Source of the DNA: Candidatus Didemnitutus sp.
GTDB lineage: Bacteria > Verrucomicrobiota > Verrucomicrobiia > Opitutales > Opitutaceae
Direction of reading: 5' to 3'
Assembly (NCBI GenBank): GCA_017991595.1
Contig: JAGOQJ010000001.1
Coordinates: forward strand, 124,001-188,000
DNA: 64,000 nucleotides
A program made the position numbers and the translations under genes. Shown in pieces: positions 27,954-37,800 of this stretch; positions within the stretch are counted from its first letter, which is position 1, and every line of letters starts with the position of its first letter. The notes beneath the pieces were generated by a model, which saw only the letters and a list, made by a program, of their open reading frames with translations, was not told the DNA's origin and made no database searches.

Positions 27954-28026
27954 GGCCGCCGTGCAGGCTTTGGGATTGCTGCGCCCCGGAGCGACGGTAG
28001 GGTCCCGGCCAACCCCAAACTACCCC

Positions 28027-28470
28027 ATGAACACCTCGATTTCCACGTTGCTGGAACACAAAGGGGGAGCGGTGAAAACGGTGGCTGCCACCGTTTCCGT
28101 TTCCGATGCGGTCCAGGAGATGAACCGGCACAAAATCGGCTCCGTGCTCGTGATGGAAGGCGAGCGGGTGGCCGGCATCTTCACCGAGCGCGATGTGCTC
28201 ACGCGCGTCGTGGCGGCGGAGCGCGACCCGAAGACGACGCCGGTGGCCGCGGTCATGACCGGCAACGTCCTCACGATCGGGCCGGAGACGACGGTGCAGC
28301 AGACGATGGAGATTTTCACGGCCCAGCGCTGCCGCCACCTGCCCGTGCTCAAGGAGGGCAAATTGCTCGGCTTGATTTCGATCGGCGACGTATCGCGTTG
28401 GGTGGCCAGCATGCATCGCGCCGAGGCGGAGTCGCTACGGCAATACATCGGGGGCGGACTGTCCCCGTGA
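28027..28470 (+). CDS. Protein with two CBS domains
   Basis: Protein of 147 residues made almost only of a Bateman module. CBS1 spans about 10-70 (TVSVSDAVQEMNRHKIGSVLVMEGERVAGIFTERD split by a short linker) and CBS2 about 75-135 (VLTIGPETTVQQTMEIF, RCRHLPVLKEGKLLGLISIGDV). Both keep the GIFTERD/GLISIGD turns that hold adenine nucleotides. Such stand-alone proteins usually sense AMP/ATP or c-di-AMP and act on partners, but no partner can be named here. ATG 28027 begins the family homology. The next gene starts inside its stop codon (GTG 28467), implying coupled translation. Confidence 0.88.
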   Translation: MNTSISTLLEHKGGAVKTVAATVSVSDAVQEMNRHKIGSVLVMEGERVAGIFTERDVLTRVVAAERDPKTTPVAAVMTGNVLTIGPETTVQQTMEIFTAQRCRHLPVLKEGKLLGLISIGDVSRWVASMHRAEAESLRQYIGGGLSP

Positions 28471-28950
28471 GTTGCCGCTGGGTGGGCGCAGGATTGGCGT
28501 TGGTGCTGGCGGTCTCCGGGGGGCGGTTGCGCGGCCGTCGTCGCGACGGCCGGAGTGGCGAGCTCGGTGACGGCGGCGAGCGTCAAGGCCGCCGGGCAGG
28601 TCACCGTCGCGACCGTGAAGACTTCGGGCAAGGTGGTCTCGTCCGCCGTGACCTCGTCGGGCGATGTCACGGCCTTGACGATGGAGTCCGCCGCCGCGCT
28701 CGCGCGGGCCGGCATGGTCGTCGTGGTCGACGGCCAGACGGGGGCAGTGAGCGAACTCCCTTGGCGCGAAGGGTTGCGCCTCTACACGCTGGCCCGTTCC
28801 GATCCGGTGGGCCGGGCGGCGGACCTGGCCGCGATCTTCCGCGGCGGACGGCGCGTGGAGCTGGACTTGAAGCGCGTGCGCAAGGGCCGCGACGACCTGA
28901 AGCTCGCCGCAGGTGACGTGATTGAGTTCCGGAACAAGATGCGGCGATGA
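28467..28950 (+). CDS. Probable lipoprotein gene broken by a frameshift in a G-run
   Basis: The clear frame runs from GTG 28555 to 28950 (131 residues) and has no signal. Upstream, another frame from GTG 28467 encodes a good signal sequence ([14 protein letters not shown]). Removing one G from the six-G run at 28518-28523 joins the two and places a Cys right after the hydrophobic part ([14 protein letters not shown]), like a lipoprotein. The body has Thr/Ser/Val repeats and a C-terminal basic part. I do not recognise a family. The run may be a sequencing error, a phase-variable site, or a true mutation. The hybrid kinase gene follows about 40 bp later. Confidence 0.55.
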
Positions 28951-28990
28951 ACTCATTGCGCCCCGGCGCGGCATCCCTTTGACTCTTCCA

Positions 28991-30787
28991 GTGCAAGCAA
29001 CCCCGCCACGCAATGCTGCCGACGTCGCGCGCGAAATTGATGCGCGCGTCGAGGCCGAGATGACACGGCTGCTCTACCGCTCGGCGGGCTTCGGGTTGTT
29101 CTCGAATTTCGTGCTCGCGGCCGTGATGACGGCGGGCGTCTGGAGCTATTTCCCTGCGGCGCAATGCGCGCTTTGGTTTGCGGCGGTGGTCGTGGTTTCC
29201 TGCGTGCGACTGGGCACGAATCTCGCCTTCGCCCGGCGGTCGCGCAGTGACGGTGAACTGCCGTTCTGGCGCCGCATCTTCTTCCTCGAACTTGTGGCGG
29301 CCGGCCTCGTCTGGGGCGCGGGCGCCTGGATGTTCCTCGATACCGACGCGCTGCTGCCGCGTTGCCTCGCGGTGTTTATCGTCGGTGGCATGAACGCTGG
29401 TGCGGCCCGCTCGCTCGCGTCCGTGCGCTACTGTTACGGATTCTACCTGGTGGTGACGCTGGCGCCGGCGGTCGCGCGCTTCCTGCAGCTCGGCGAGACC
29501 GGCTCGTGGACGCTCGCCGCGATCACGGTGACGTATGCGCTGTTCCTGCTCAACACGGCCAAGCTCCACCACGCCGACCTGCGCAAGCTCTACCGGCTCA
29601 TTTACGAGAACGACGAGCTGGTCGGCACCCTGAGCGACGCCAAACGGCGCGCCGAGGCGGCGAACCAGGCCAAGAGCGAGTTCCTCGCCACGATGAGCCA
29701 TGAAATCCGCACGCCGATGAACGGCATCATCGGCATGCTCCAGCTGCTCGGAGATTCCCCGCTCACGCCGGACCAACGGCAGCACATCGCCATCGCGGGC
29801 AAATCGGCCGACACGCTGTTGCACCTCCTCAACGACATTCTCGACCTCTCGAAGATCGAGAGCGGCAAGCTGGTGTTCGAGGAGATCGATTTTTCGCCCG
29901 CGGAAGTGGCGGAAGAGGTGGTGGCGCTTTTCCAGACCCGAGCATCGGCCAAGGGCGTGACGCTCTCCCTGCACACCGGCCCGAATCTGCCGCCCACCGT
30001 GCGCGGCGATTCCATGCGGCTGCGTCAGGTGCTGCTCAATCTGCTCGGCAATGCGGTGAAATTCACCGAGGCCGGACGCGTCGACATGCGGGTGGAGTTG
30101 CTGCGGGTGACGGACGGCGTGGCGACGCTCGCGTTCCGCGTGGCGGACACCGGTATCGGCATCGACGACGCGACGCAGCAGCGGCTGTTCGAGAAATTCA
30201 CCCAAGGCGACAGCTCCACGACGCGGCGCTACGGCGGTTCCGGCCTGGGGTTGGCCATTTCGCGGAGCCTGGTGCGGCGCATGGGCGGCGAGGTCCATTT
30301 GCGCAGCACGCCGGGGCAGGGGAGCGAGTTTTGGTTCGAACTGCCGCTGCCCGTGGGCGGCCAGCGACCGGCGGCTGCGCCGGAGGCCTCCGCGACCGGA
30401 CGCGTCCAGTTCAAGGGGCGTGTGCTCGTAGCTGAGGACGACTGGGGCAACCAGCGCGTCATCGAAGTCATGTTGCGGCGCATGGGCCTCGACGTGGAGA
30501 TCGTCGACAACGGCGCCGACGCTCTGAAGCGCGCGCTCGCGCCCGGACTCTCGCTCGTGCTCATGGACATGCAGATGCCCGGCATGGACGGCATGGAGGC
30601 GGTGCGGAAAATCCGTCAGCAATTGGGCGGACGGGCGCTGCCGATCGTAGCCTTGACCGCCAATGCGCGGGCGGAAGATCGCGAGGCCTGTCTCGCCGCG
30701 GGCATGGACGCATTTCTGACCAAGCCGGTGCGGCTGGAAGAGCTGCGGACCTGCCTCCGGCAGTGGCTAACCGTGCGGCACGAGTGA
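28991..30787 (+). CDS. Membrane hybrid histidine kinase with receiver domain
   Basis: About 598 residues if GTG 28991 is used; TTG 28979 and ATG 29063 are alternatives. Five or six membrane helices fill residues 20-185, with no recognised sensor fold. A short coiled coil leads to the HisKA domain with His237 in [13 protein letters not shown]. The ATPase domain shows [17 protein letters not shown] and [10 protein letters not shown]. The receiver (about 475-590) has the phospho-acceptor Asp526 in [10 protein letters not shown] and the Lys in FLTKPV. It should pass phosphate to its own receiver and then to an unknown phosphotransfer partner; no Hpt domain is attached. Confidence 0.9.
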   Translation: MQATPPRNAADVAREIDARVEAEMTRLLYRSAGFGLFSNFVLAAVMTAGVWSYFPAAQCALWFAAVVVVSCVRLGTNLAFARRSRSDGELPFWRRIFFLELVAAGLVWGAGAWMFLDTDALLPRCLAVFIVGGMNAGAARSLASVRYCYGFYLVVTLAPAVARFLQLGETGSWTLAAITVTYALFLLNTAKLHHADLRKLYRLIYENDELVGTLSDAKRRAEAANQAKSEFLATMSHEIRTPMNGIIGMLQLLGDSPLTPDQRQHIAIAGKSADTLLHLLNDILDLSKIESGKLVFEEIDFSPAEVAEEVVALFQTRASAKGVTLSLHTGPNLPPTVRGDSMRLRQVLLNLLGNAVKFTEAGRVDMRVELLRVTDGVATLAFRVADTGIGIDDATQQRLFEKFTQGDSSTTRRYGGSGLGLAISRSLVRRMGGEVHLRSTPGQGSEFWFELPLPVGGQRPAAAPEASATGRVQFKGRVLVAEDDWGNQRVIEVMLRRMGLDVEIVDNGADALKRALAPGLSLVLMDMQMPGMDGMEAVRKIRQQLGGRALPIVALTANARAEDREACLAAGMDAFLTKPVRLEELRTCLRQWLTVRHE

Positions 30788-30867
30788 GCGCCTGACCGAG
30801 TTTCGCGCGCGCGGCGGGTGCGCGCCGGCGGCGTTGCGCTTTCGCGGCGGGCCGTTTTGCTGGTGGT

Positions 30868-31416
30868 ATGCAACCCTCGCGCATCGAGGTGCGGTTGCGG
30901 GAATTGCCGCAGCTCTTCAACTCGCTCGACCCTTCGCCGCTCATCGATCGCGATCTGGATGCGGCGGTCGAGAGTTTCATTGTCGGCTGGGCGCGCGAGT
31001 TGCCTCACTACGGCGGCTTCGAGCTGCTGGTGCATGTCGCGGCGCCGCCCTCCGAGCAGACCCTCGCGGGCCTCGAACACGCGGTGCAGCACTACTTCGC
31101 GAACCGGGCCGACCTGAAGCGCAGCGAGTTGCGCCTCCTGCTGCGCCGAGGGCGGGCCAATCTCGTGATCGGGTTGCTGTTCCTCGGTTTCTGTTTCGGC
31201 TTGGGCGTGCTGGTGCGCGATGCCGTGCCCGATCCTTGGGGCGAATTCGTCGAACTCGGCTTGCACATTGTCGGTTGGGTGGCGATGTGGCGGCCGGTGG
31301 AAATCTACCTCTACGATTGGTGGCCGGTGCGCGCCGACCTGAAATTGCTGCGCTTGCTGGCGCGCATGCCGGTGCGGGTGCAGCAAAGCCCGCAGGAATC
31401 GCCGGGAAAACTGTAA
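30868..31416 (+). CDS. Conserved hypothetical protein with two membrane helices
   Basis: Protein of 182 residues from ATG 30868. The first 95 residues are soluble (LPQLFNSLDPSPLIDRDLD, with many acidic and aromatic residues). Two helices follow near 105-123 (ANLVIGLLFLGFCFGLGVLV) and 130-150 (ELGLHIVGWVAMWRPVEIYL), then a short basic tail. I know no function for this type. The DUF4097 gene starts 38 bp later on the same strand, so they may be co-transcribed. Confidence 0.75.
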   Translation: MQPSRIEVRLRELPQLFNSLDPSPLIDRDLDAAVESFIVGWARELPHYGGFELLVHVAAPPSEQTLAGLEHAVQHYFANRADLKRSELRLLLRRGRANLVIGLLFLGFCFGLGVLVRDAVPDPWGEFVELGLHIVGWVAMWRPVEIYLYDWWPVRADLKLLRLLARMPVRVQQSPQESPGKL

Positions 31417-31454
31417 CTTCGGCCGCCGTGGCGGGGTTATCCGGAGAACTGACC

Positions 31455-32342
31455 ATGAAAATCCTCCCTTCCATGCTGGCAGCGGGCTTGCTGACGCTCG
31501 CGCCTCTCGCCCTGTCCGCGAAGATCGTCCGCACTGTCGAGCGCAGCTTCACCGTGCAGCCAGGCGGCAACCTCACCGTCGTCACCCAAGGCGGCGACAT
31601 CGTTGTGCACACCGCCGACACCCCCGAGGTGCGCGTCGTGGCTCGGCAGACAGTCCGCGCCAACACCGACACCGAAGCGGACAAGCTGCTGGCCGACCAG
31701 CGTCTCCGCATCGAGCAAGAGGGCAACGACGTGGTCGCGGAGGCCAAGTATGAGCGGTCGAAATCGGGCTTGGTGTGGAAGAGCTGGCCGCCGGTCACCG
31801 TGGATTTCACGGTCACTGTGCCGCGCAGCTACAACCTCGGCCTGACGACTTCGGGCGGCGACATCGGCGTGGAATCCCTGCAAGGGCAGGTGAAGGCCCG
31901 CACGTCCGGCGGCGATTTGAATTTTGCCCGGATCGACGGCGAGTTGGAGGCCCGGACCTCGGGCGGCGACATCGAGGTCGAGAGCGCCCGCGGACCGACC
32001 GAAGTCTCCACGTCCGGCGGCAACATTCGCATCGAGGCCGCCACGGAACTCGTCAGCGCGACGACTTCCGGGGGCAACGTGCGCGTCTCGCTCGCCGGGC
32101 CGCTCCAGCGCGACGCTTTCGTGAGCACGTCTGGCGGCAACGTCGTCGTGCGCGTGCCGGCTGCGGCCGGCTTCCAGCTCGATGCCCGCACGTCGGGCGG
32201 CAACGTGAAGGCCGCGGGCCTCACGTTGCAGATCGGCGACGGCGGCATCGGCAAGAGTCGCCTCGCCGGCGCGGTGAACGGCGGCGGGCCGGTGCTGAAA
32301 CTCCGCACCTCGGGCGGCGACATCACGCTGAAGACCGAGTGA
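31455..32342 (+). CDS. DUF4097 secreted beta-repeat protein
   Basis: Secreted protein of 295 residues with signal peptide MKILPSMLAAGLLTLAPLALSA ended near 22 (written here only as its key parts: basic MK, hydrophobic core, ALSA). From residue 130 on it has eight TSGGD/N motifs spaced about 18-25 residues (TSGGDIGVES, TSGGDLNFAR, TSGGNVRVSL and others), which should build a right-handed beta-helix as in DUF4097. It probably acts at the cell envelope; no enzymatic motif is visible. ATG 31455 is preferred because a much longer frame upstream is an antisense or overlapping shadow. Confidence 0.82.
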   Translation: MKILPSMLAAGLLTLAPLALSAKIVRTVERSFTVQPGGNLTVVTQGGDIVVHTADTPEVRVVARQTVRANTDTEADKLLADQRLRIEQEGNDVVAEAKYERSKSGLVWKSWPPVTVDFTVTVPRSYNLGLTTSGGDIGVESLQGQVKARTSGGDLNFARIDGELEARTSGGDIEVESARGPTEVSTSGGNIRIEAATELVSATTSGGNVRVSLAGPLQRDAFVSTSGGNVVVRVPAAAGFQLDARTSGGNVKAAGLTLQIGDGGIGKSRLAGAVNGGGPVLKLRTSGGDITLKTE

Positions 32343-32433
32343 CCCTTTCGCCGCCGCCAGCCGGCGGCCAGATCAGAGGAGGCCGGCGCGAAAGCGCTGG
32401 CTTCCGCGTTTTTCGGGGCTTCAACTGCGTCTC

Positions 32434-33240
32434 ATGGGCCTGATCGACACCCACACGCATCTGGAATCGTTTGCGCGCCGCGGCGAAGCGGACGCGATCC
32501 TGCAACGCGCGCGCGCGGCCGGATTGGAGGCCTTGGTAACCATCGGCACCGATGCGGACGATTGGGGGCTTTACCGGGAACTCGCCGCTGCGCACCCCGG
32601 TTTCGTCCACTACACCGCCGGCATCCATCCGTGCAGCGTCGACGAGCGTTGGCGGGAGCGGTTCGCCACGTTGGCGTCGTTCTGGACCGGATCTGCCGGG
32701 CCCAAGCCGGTCGGGTTGGGGGAAATCGGTCTCGATCGCTTCCATCTGCCGAAGGACGACGCGGAGGCGGCGGCCCGGATTTTTGCCCATCAGCGCGAGG
32801 CGTTCGCGGCGGGGCTGGCGCTGGCCAAGGAGCTGGGTTGCGCCGTCGTGGTGCACTCGCGCGGGGCGTTCCAAGAATGCGTGGACATGGTCGATGCGAG
32901 CGGCGTCGACTGGTGCAAGGTGGTGTTCCACTGCTTCACGGAAGGCGTGGTCGAGATGGCTGAACTGCAGCGGCGGGGCGGGTGGGGGTCTTTCACCGGT
33001 ATCATCACCTACAAGACGGCGGAGAATCTGCGGCAGGCGGCCAAGGTCCAAGGCTTGGAGCGGCTGATGCTGGAGACAGATGCTCCCTACCTCACGCCGG
33101 TGCCGCACCGCGGGAAGCCCAACGAGCCTGCCTACCTGAGCCACACCGCGGATTTCTGCGCGGAGCTGTTCGGCGTGAGCCGCGAACGGCTGGCGGAGAT
33201 CACGACTGCGAACGCACGGCGGTTCTACAGCCTCGTTTGA
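32434..33240 (+). CDS. TatD-family metal-dependent DNase
   Basis: Metal hydrolase of 268 residues. The TatD signature is complete: LIDTHTHL at the N-terminus (two His ligands), GIHP, GEIGLDRF with the bridging Glu, VVVHSRGAF with His, VVFHCFTEG with His, and LETDAPYLTP with Asp near the C-terminus. It would act as a 3'-5' exonuclease on DNA or RNA or as a D-aminoacyl-tRNA deacylase, both reported for the family. It stands alone before a hairpin shared with the convergent HPr gene. Confidence 0.92.
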   Translation: MGLIDTHTHLESFARRGEADAILQRARAAGLEALVTIGTDADDWGLYRELAAAHPGFVHYTAGIHPCSVDERWRERFATLASFWTGSAGPKPVGLGEIGLDRFHLPKDDAEAAARIFAHQREAFAAGLALAKELGCAVVVHSRGAFQECVDMVDASGVDWCKVVFHCFTEGVVEMAELQRRGGWGSFTGIITYKTAENLRQAAKVQGLERLMLETDAPYLTPVPHRGKPNEPAYLSHTADFCAELFGVSRERLAEITTANARRFYSLV

Positions 33241-33297
33241 GGCTTAAAAGGGAGGCGCGCGCACCGTCGGTGAGATCGGCTGCCGGCCTCCGCCCAC

Positions 33298-33322
33298 AAA
33301 AAAGGCCGGCTTCAGGCCGGCC
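33298..33322 (-). terminator. Terminator of the HPr gene
   Basis: On the minus strand GGCCGGC and GCCGGCC pair around CTGAA, followed by TTTTTTTG. It also lies just after the convergent tatD gene. Confidence 0.88.
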
Positions 33323-33377
33323 CGCTGGGGAGTGGCGACGTGATTCGATCTTTGTTCCTGCGCGCCGTCCGGTGCGC

Positions 33378-33674
33378 TCAGGCCTCGTCGAATTTCTTGG
33401 CGAAGAGCGCTTCGAGCTCGTTCAGCATGCCTTCGGCGTCCTCGCCGGTGGCCACGAACTTGATTTTCGAGCCCTTGGCGGCCGCCAGCATCATGAGGCC
33501 CATGATGCTCTTGCCGTTCACCTGCTCGTCGTCCTTCTCCACGAAGACCTCGGCTTTGAACTTGTTGGTGACACGCACGATCATCGCGGCCGGGCGGGCG
33601 TGGATGCCCATCTTGTTTTGCACAAGAAGTTCCCGGACGTGGGTGGCGGCAGTATTGGTGTCACTCTTTTCCAT
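33378..33674 (-). CDS. HPr-family phosphocarrier protein
   Basis: Small PTS phosphocarrier of 98 residues. His25 in MGIHARPAAM is the site phosphorylated by enzyme I. Ser56 in VNGKSIMGLMMLAA aligns with the regulatory Ser of HPr, although the HPr kinase is not in this window. The protein is slightly longer at the N-terminus than classical HPr (85-90). No enzyme I or EIIA is adjacent, so it may serve a nitrogen-type or regulatory PTS. It diverges from kdsB with 78 bp between starts. Confidence 0.93.
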   Translation of the reverse strand: MEKSDTNTAATHVRELLVQNKMGIHARPAAMIVRVTNKFKAEVFVEKDDEQVNGKSIMGLMMLAAAKGSKIKFVATGEDAEGMLNELEALFAKKFDEA

Positions 33675-33752
33675 TGCGGGTCGTTATCGGCTGAAAATAA
33701 AGGGTAATGCAAAAAGCCCTAAGCGCCCGGGCTTGCAATCACATTCCCCTTT

Positions 33753-34502
33753 ATGCCCGCCCTAGCAGTGATCGTGCCCTGTCGGTTGGAGTCGACTCGT
33801 TTTCCGCGTAAGCTGCTCCATGTCATTAAGGGGAAACCGCTTGTGATTTGGGTGGCGGAGCGGATCACGGCCGAGGCGCCGGATTTTCCACTTTGGTTCG
33901 CCGTCGACCATCCGCTGCTCGCCGAGTGCCTCGAGTCGGCGGGTTTCCGGACGATTTTCACCGATGCCCGGCATCCCAGCGGCACCGACCGGCTGGCCGA
34001 GGCCAACCGCACCGTGCGCGCCAGCTACGTCATCAACGTCCAAGCCGACGAGCCGCTGGTATCCGGCGCCCAGCTCCATGCGCTGGCCAAGCTCATCCAA
34101 GGTGATGCCCCGATGGCGACCCTGTGCACGCCGTTCAAGCGCGTGGAGGATTTCCACAACCCGAACCAGGTGAAGGTCGTCCGCACGAACACGAACCGCG
34201 CCCTCTACTTCTCGCGTTCGCCCATGCCCTACGCGCGCGACCTCGGCGGCAAGGTCGACGAGGCTTGGCTCGCCGCCCACGGTTGTTACAAGCACCTCGG
34301 GCTCTACGCCTACAAGGGCGACTTCCTCGAACAATTCGTCCGCCTGGCCCCGGGCAAGCTGGAGCAGATCGAGCGGCTCGAACAACTGCGCGTGCTGGAG
34401 AACGGCTACCCGATCGCGATCGACGTGACCGAGGATCCGACCATCGGCGTCGACACCGCGGAGGATGCGGCGCGCTTCGAGCAGGCGCTCGAGGGCCGCT
34501 GA
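33753..34502 (+). CDS. kdsB: 3-deoxy-manno-octulosonate cytidylyltransferase
   Basis: Activates KDO with CTP to CMP-KDO for the inner core of lipopolysaccharide; this shows the cell makes LPS. The 249-residue protein has the nucleotide-binding [14 protein letters not shown] loop, [36 protein letters not shown] and KHLGLYAYK. The C-terminal [16 protein letters not shown] and [12 protein letters not shown] blocks are typical. Start ATG 33753 is exact for the family. The gene seems to stand alone; the PEPCK candidate follows after about 340 bp. Confidence 0.96.
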   Translation: MPALAVIVPCRLESTRFPRKLLHVIKGKPLVIWVAERITAEAPDFPLWFAVDHPLLAECLESAGFRTIFTDARHPSGTDRLAEANRTVRASYVINVQADEPLVSGAQLHALAKLIQGDAPMATLCTPFKRVEDFHNPNQVKVVRTNTNRALYFSRSPMPYARDLGGKVDEAWLAAHGCYKHLGLYAYKGDFLEQFVRLAPGKLEQIERLEQLRVLENGYPIAIDVTEDPTIGVDTAEDAARFEQALEGR

Positions 34503-34846
34503 GCGCCCGTCTCCGCTGAGCCGGCGGCTGGGTGGTGGGCGGCGTCGCATCACCGTCGCGCGGCGAGTTGACACACACAAATCGCGCCCGCGCGTCCGGA
34601 CTTTGGCGGCGCGTGGATGCGGCAAGCTCCGGAGCGCCCGCGAGAAGCGCGGCCGAAACAGGTTCCGGCGCGCGCGCCGGGCCGTGCGCTTAGTAGAAAC
34701 CGCTGTGACCGAATAACAATTAATGCAAAAGGCCGCGCGGTCGACTTGATGACTGCAAAAGGCGTCGCGGGAGCCTCGCGCGCGCTTTCATGCTGCTGGT
34801 TCACTCCGTCAGCTTCCGGTCTCCGATGCCTTCTTCCCCCCTTCCC
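34503..34846. other. Intergenic region between kdsB and the PEPCK candidate
   Basis: About 340 bp without a gene I can support. The last 150 bp are less G+C-rich, with AATAACAATTAATGCAAAAG near 34713, and probably hold the promoter of the next gene. ATG codons at 34790 and 34826 are alternative starts for that gene. No riboswitch or repeat seen. Confidence 0.4.
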
Positions 34847-37800
34847 ATGTCCGATCAACGCGCCACCCTCCACCAAGCGATCAACTTGCGTCTCACGATG
34901 CTCGGTCACGTCCCCGTCGGCGACCCGAGCAGCGTGGAATGGGCGCACCTCGCCGCGCCTTTGATCGCCCGCCAGCACGAGCGCACCCGCGCCCAGCCCG
35001 CCCAGCCTTGCCCGGCCGATACCCGCCTCCAAGCCTTCCTCGACCGCGCCTTTGGTGCCGTGGGCACCGTGCCGCGCCTGCCGGCCCAGACCCTCGTGCT
35101 CGACCGCCCGGGCCTCGCGCGCGAGCTTTCGCTGCCCTTCGACCGCGACGAGCACACGACCCCGCTCCTCAAGAGTTACCGCCTGCGCAACGGCGTGCTG
35201 CACAACCCGGTGAACGACCGCCGCACCACGAAGGGCGTCTTCCACATCGTCGGCGGCAGCGGCCTCGCCGTGCCGGACGACAAGCTCGAGGTGCCGCCGC
35301 AGGCCTTCCTCGGCCTGCTCGATCGCGCGCTGCGTCCGCCGCCGGAGTTGCAGGCGCTGCCCTTCACCGCCGGCAGCGGCCACGAGGCCCACTGCTTCGT
35401 CTCGCTCCTGCTCCGGCCGCTCGTCGTGCCCGCCGTGCCGGGCTTCATCGGCGAGAAACGCATGGAGATCCGCTTCTTCGCCCCCGGCTCGCTCGTCGCC
35501 AACCTCGATTTTGTCGAGTCCATCTTCGGCAACGGCGGCGATCCTTACCTGCCCGACAACGACGCCGCGCTCAACCCCGCCGGCTGGACCGGCCACACCG
35601 GTTGCGTCATCCTCGCCCCGCACCTCACCGGCGTCACCAAACGCGAACTCGGTCTCCCGCACTACGACGCGGCCACGCCGCGCCAGCGCCGCGACGGCAT
35701 GTGCTGGCAGAAGCCGGACGAGCGCTACAACGGCGGCTCCGCCTTCAAGGTCTGCGCCCGCGACGCCAGCGGCGTCATTGTCACGCTCATCGCCGACAAC
35801 TATTTCGGTTACTGCAAGAAGGAGGTGAAGACCCAGATCAGCTACTCCGCCAACCTCTACGGCCTCGCCGAGGAGGAGCACGCGGGCGGTGCGCTGGTGT
35901 TCCCGTCCTACGACCAGGGCGACGGCGTTTCCGGCAACCGTTACGTGAAGCAGAAGGGCTACTCTTTCGCCGATGTCGCCCGCGACTACACCGCGCTCGT
36001 CGACGTCCAGCCCGAGGGCTATGGCATCGACCGCAAGTATCCCGATATTTTCTACGTCGCCGAGCACACCCAGTTCGACCTCGCCGCCCAGCGCCTCACC
36101 TGGCAGCACGCCGGCCGCGACTACAGCCTGCCGCTGCGCGCCGGTTGCACCTATGTGCGGCCCTCGGGCTACAAGATCGCTCTCGAACGCCAGCCCGCGC
36201 AGAACACCTGGCGCCTCATCGGCACGCTCGCCGAGGTCACGCTCTGCCACAAGCCCTGCACCGTCTCCGGCGGCGGCAAATCCGAGATCTCCAAGGCCAT
36301 CTCCGACGCGATCCTGCCCGGCCCGGTCTTCATCGCCGACTTCGAGCGCGACATGCAGCGCGTCGCCGACCTCATCGGCCGCGACTACTCCGACCGCTTC
36401 CGCGATCCCGCCCGCCGCGGCACCGACAGCCGCCCCATCCTCAGCACCGAGCGCTCCCTCGGCTCCGTCATCAAGCTCCTGACGCCCTCCGACGATTACA
36501 GCGACGCCTACAACGAGTGGCTGCGCTCCATTCCGCATTACCTGCGCGAGATCGTCTTCGTCGTGAAACGCCACTACGTCCCCGCCTGGGGCGACCGCTG
36601 GCGCGAGCACTTCTCGGCCGACGTCATCAACGGCAACCCCGGCAACGAGCTGAAGTGCGACAACCGCAAGCTCGTCGCCAGCTACCTCCGCGTCGGCTAC
36701 GAGACCGACGGCACGTGGCGCGTCTTCGGTCTCCGCGAGGATTTCCACCCCGCCGCCAAGGTGCAGATGGAGGACGACATCACCGCCTCCGTCGTCGTGC
36801 CCGCGCCGGCCCTCGGCCGCAGCGCGCCCGCCCGCGGCGAGCTCTCGCAGAAATTCGTGGAGAACTGCGAGCAACGTCTCTTCCAGCGTCCCGACGAGGC
36901 CATCCATCGCGGTTACGACCGCTTCACCGAGAGCCAGCTCTCCGAGCCCGGCAACTTCATCTCCAACTTCGAGCCCCTCACCCGCACCGACGCGCAGAAG
37001 CTGATGGACGATGCCATCGGCTACACCCAATACACCGCGCCGATGCAGGACCTCGTGCGCCGCGCTGCCACCGCCGAGTCCGGCCCGGCCTACTTCGTCT
37101 CCTCCGCCCACCCGCGCCTCGTCGACGGCAAGCCCTCGAAGAACCCGCGCTACCTCCAGCTCCGCTCCGACCTCGCCGACGCGCGCAGCGTGCACCTCGC
37201 CGAGATGTGCACCCGCCTCTACCGCCGCCTGCCCGTCGATGTGCCGGTGCTCATGCCGGTTGACGCGCAAGTGCCCGGCCGCCGCAACAACCCGCCCGAG
37301 CCGCAGGCCGCCATCCGCTCGCTCGCCGTCTTCAACCCGCTGCACTACTTCGAGCTGCCCGAGCTCTTCATGGAATTCATCAGCTCCATGACCGGCAAGT
37401 CGCCCTCCACCACCGGCGCCGGCTCCGAAGGCGCGCTGACCAAGGGCCCGTTCAACGCGCTGCCCGCGATCATCGACCTCAACGCCGCGCTCGTCTCCAA
37501 CATCCTCACCGGCCTGCCCTCGTTCGTTTCCGCCGCCGGCTACGTCGGTCCGCACTGCCGCGTCGACCACGACATCAGCCTCCTCATCCCCGAGATCTGG
37601 TCGCGCATGAAGCCCGAGGTCCGCGAGCCCGCCTACCTCATCCGCGAGGGCTACCTCGAGAAGTGCGAGGACTTCGTCCACGCCGGTCGCCCCGTGCAGG
37701 CCAGCCGCCTCGGCTACCGCATCACCGAGAAATTCGCCCGCGAATTCCTCGCCCGCATGTTCACGCACCCGCACTCGGTCTTCACCGAGGCCATGCTGCG

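Noticed and set aside
31830-32330. Regularly spaced TSGG-coding repeats as a possible CRISPR array
   Set aside because: Repeats are short, in codon phase and degenerate at the DNA level; they encode the DUF4097 beta-helix.
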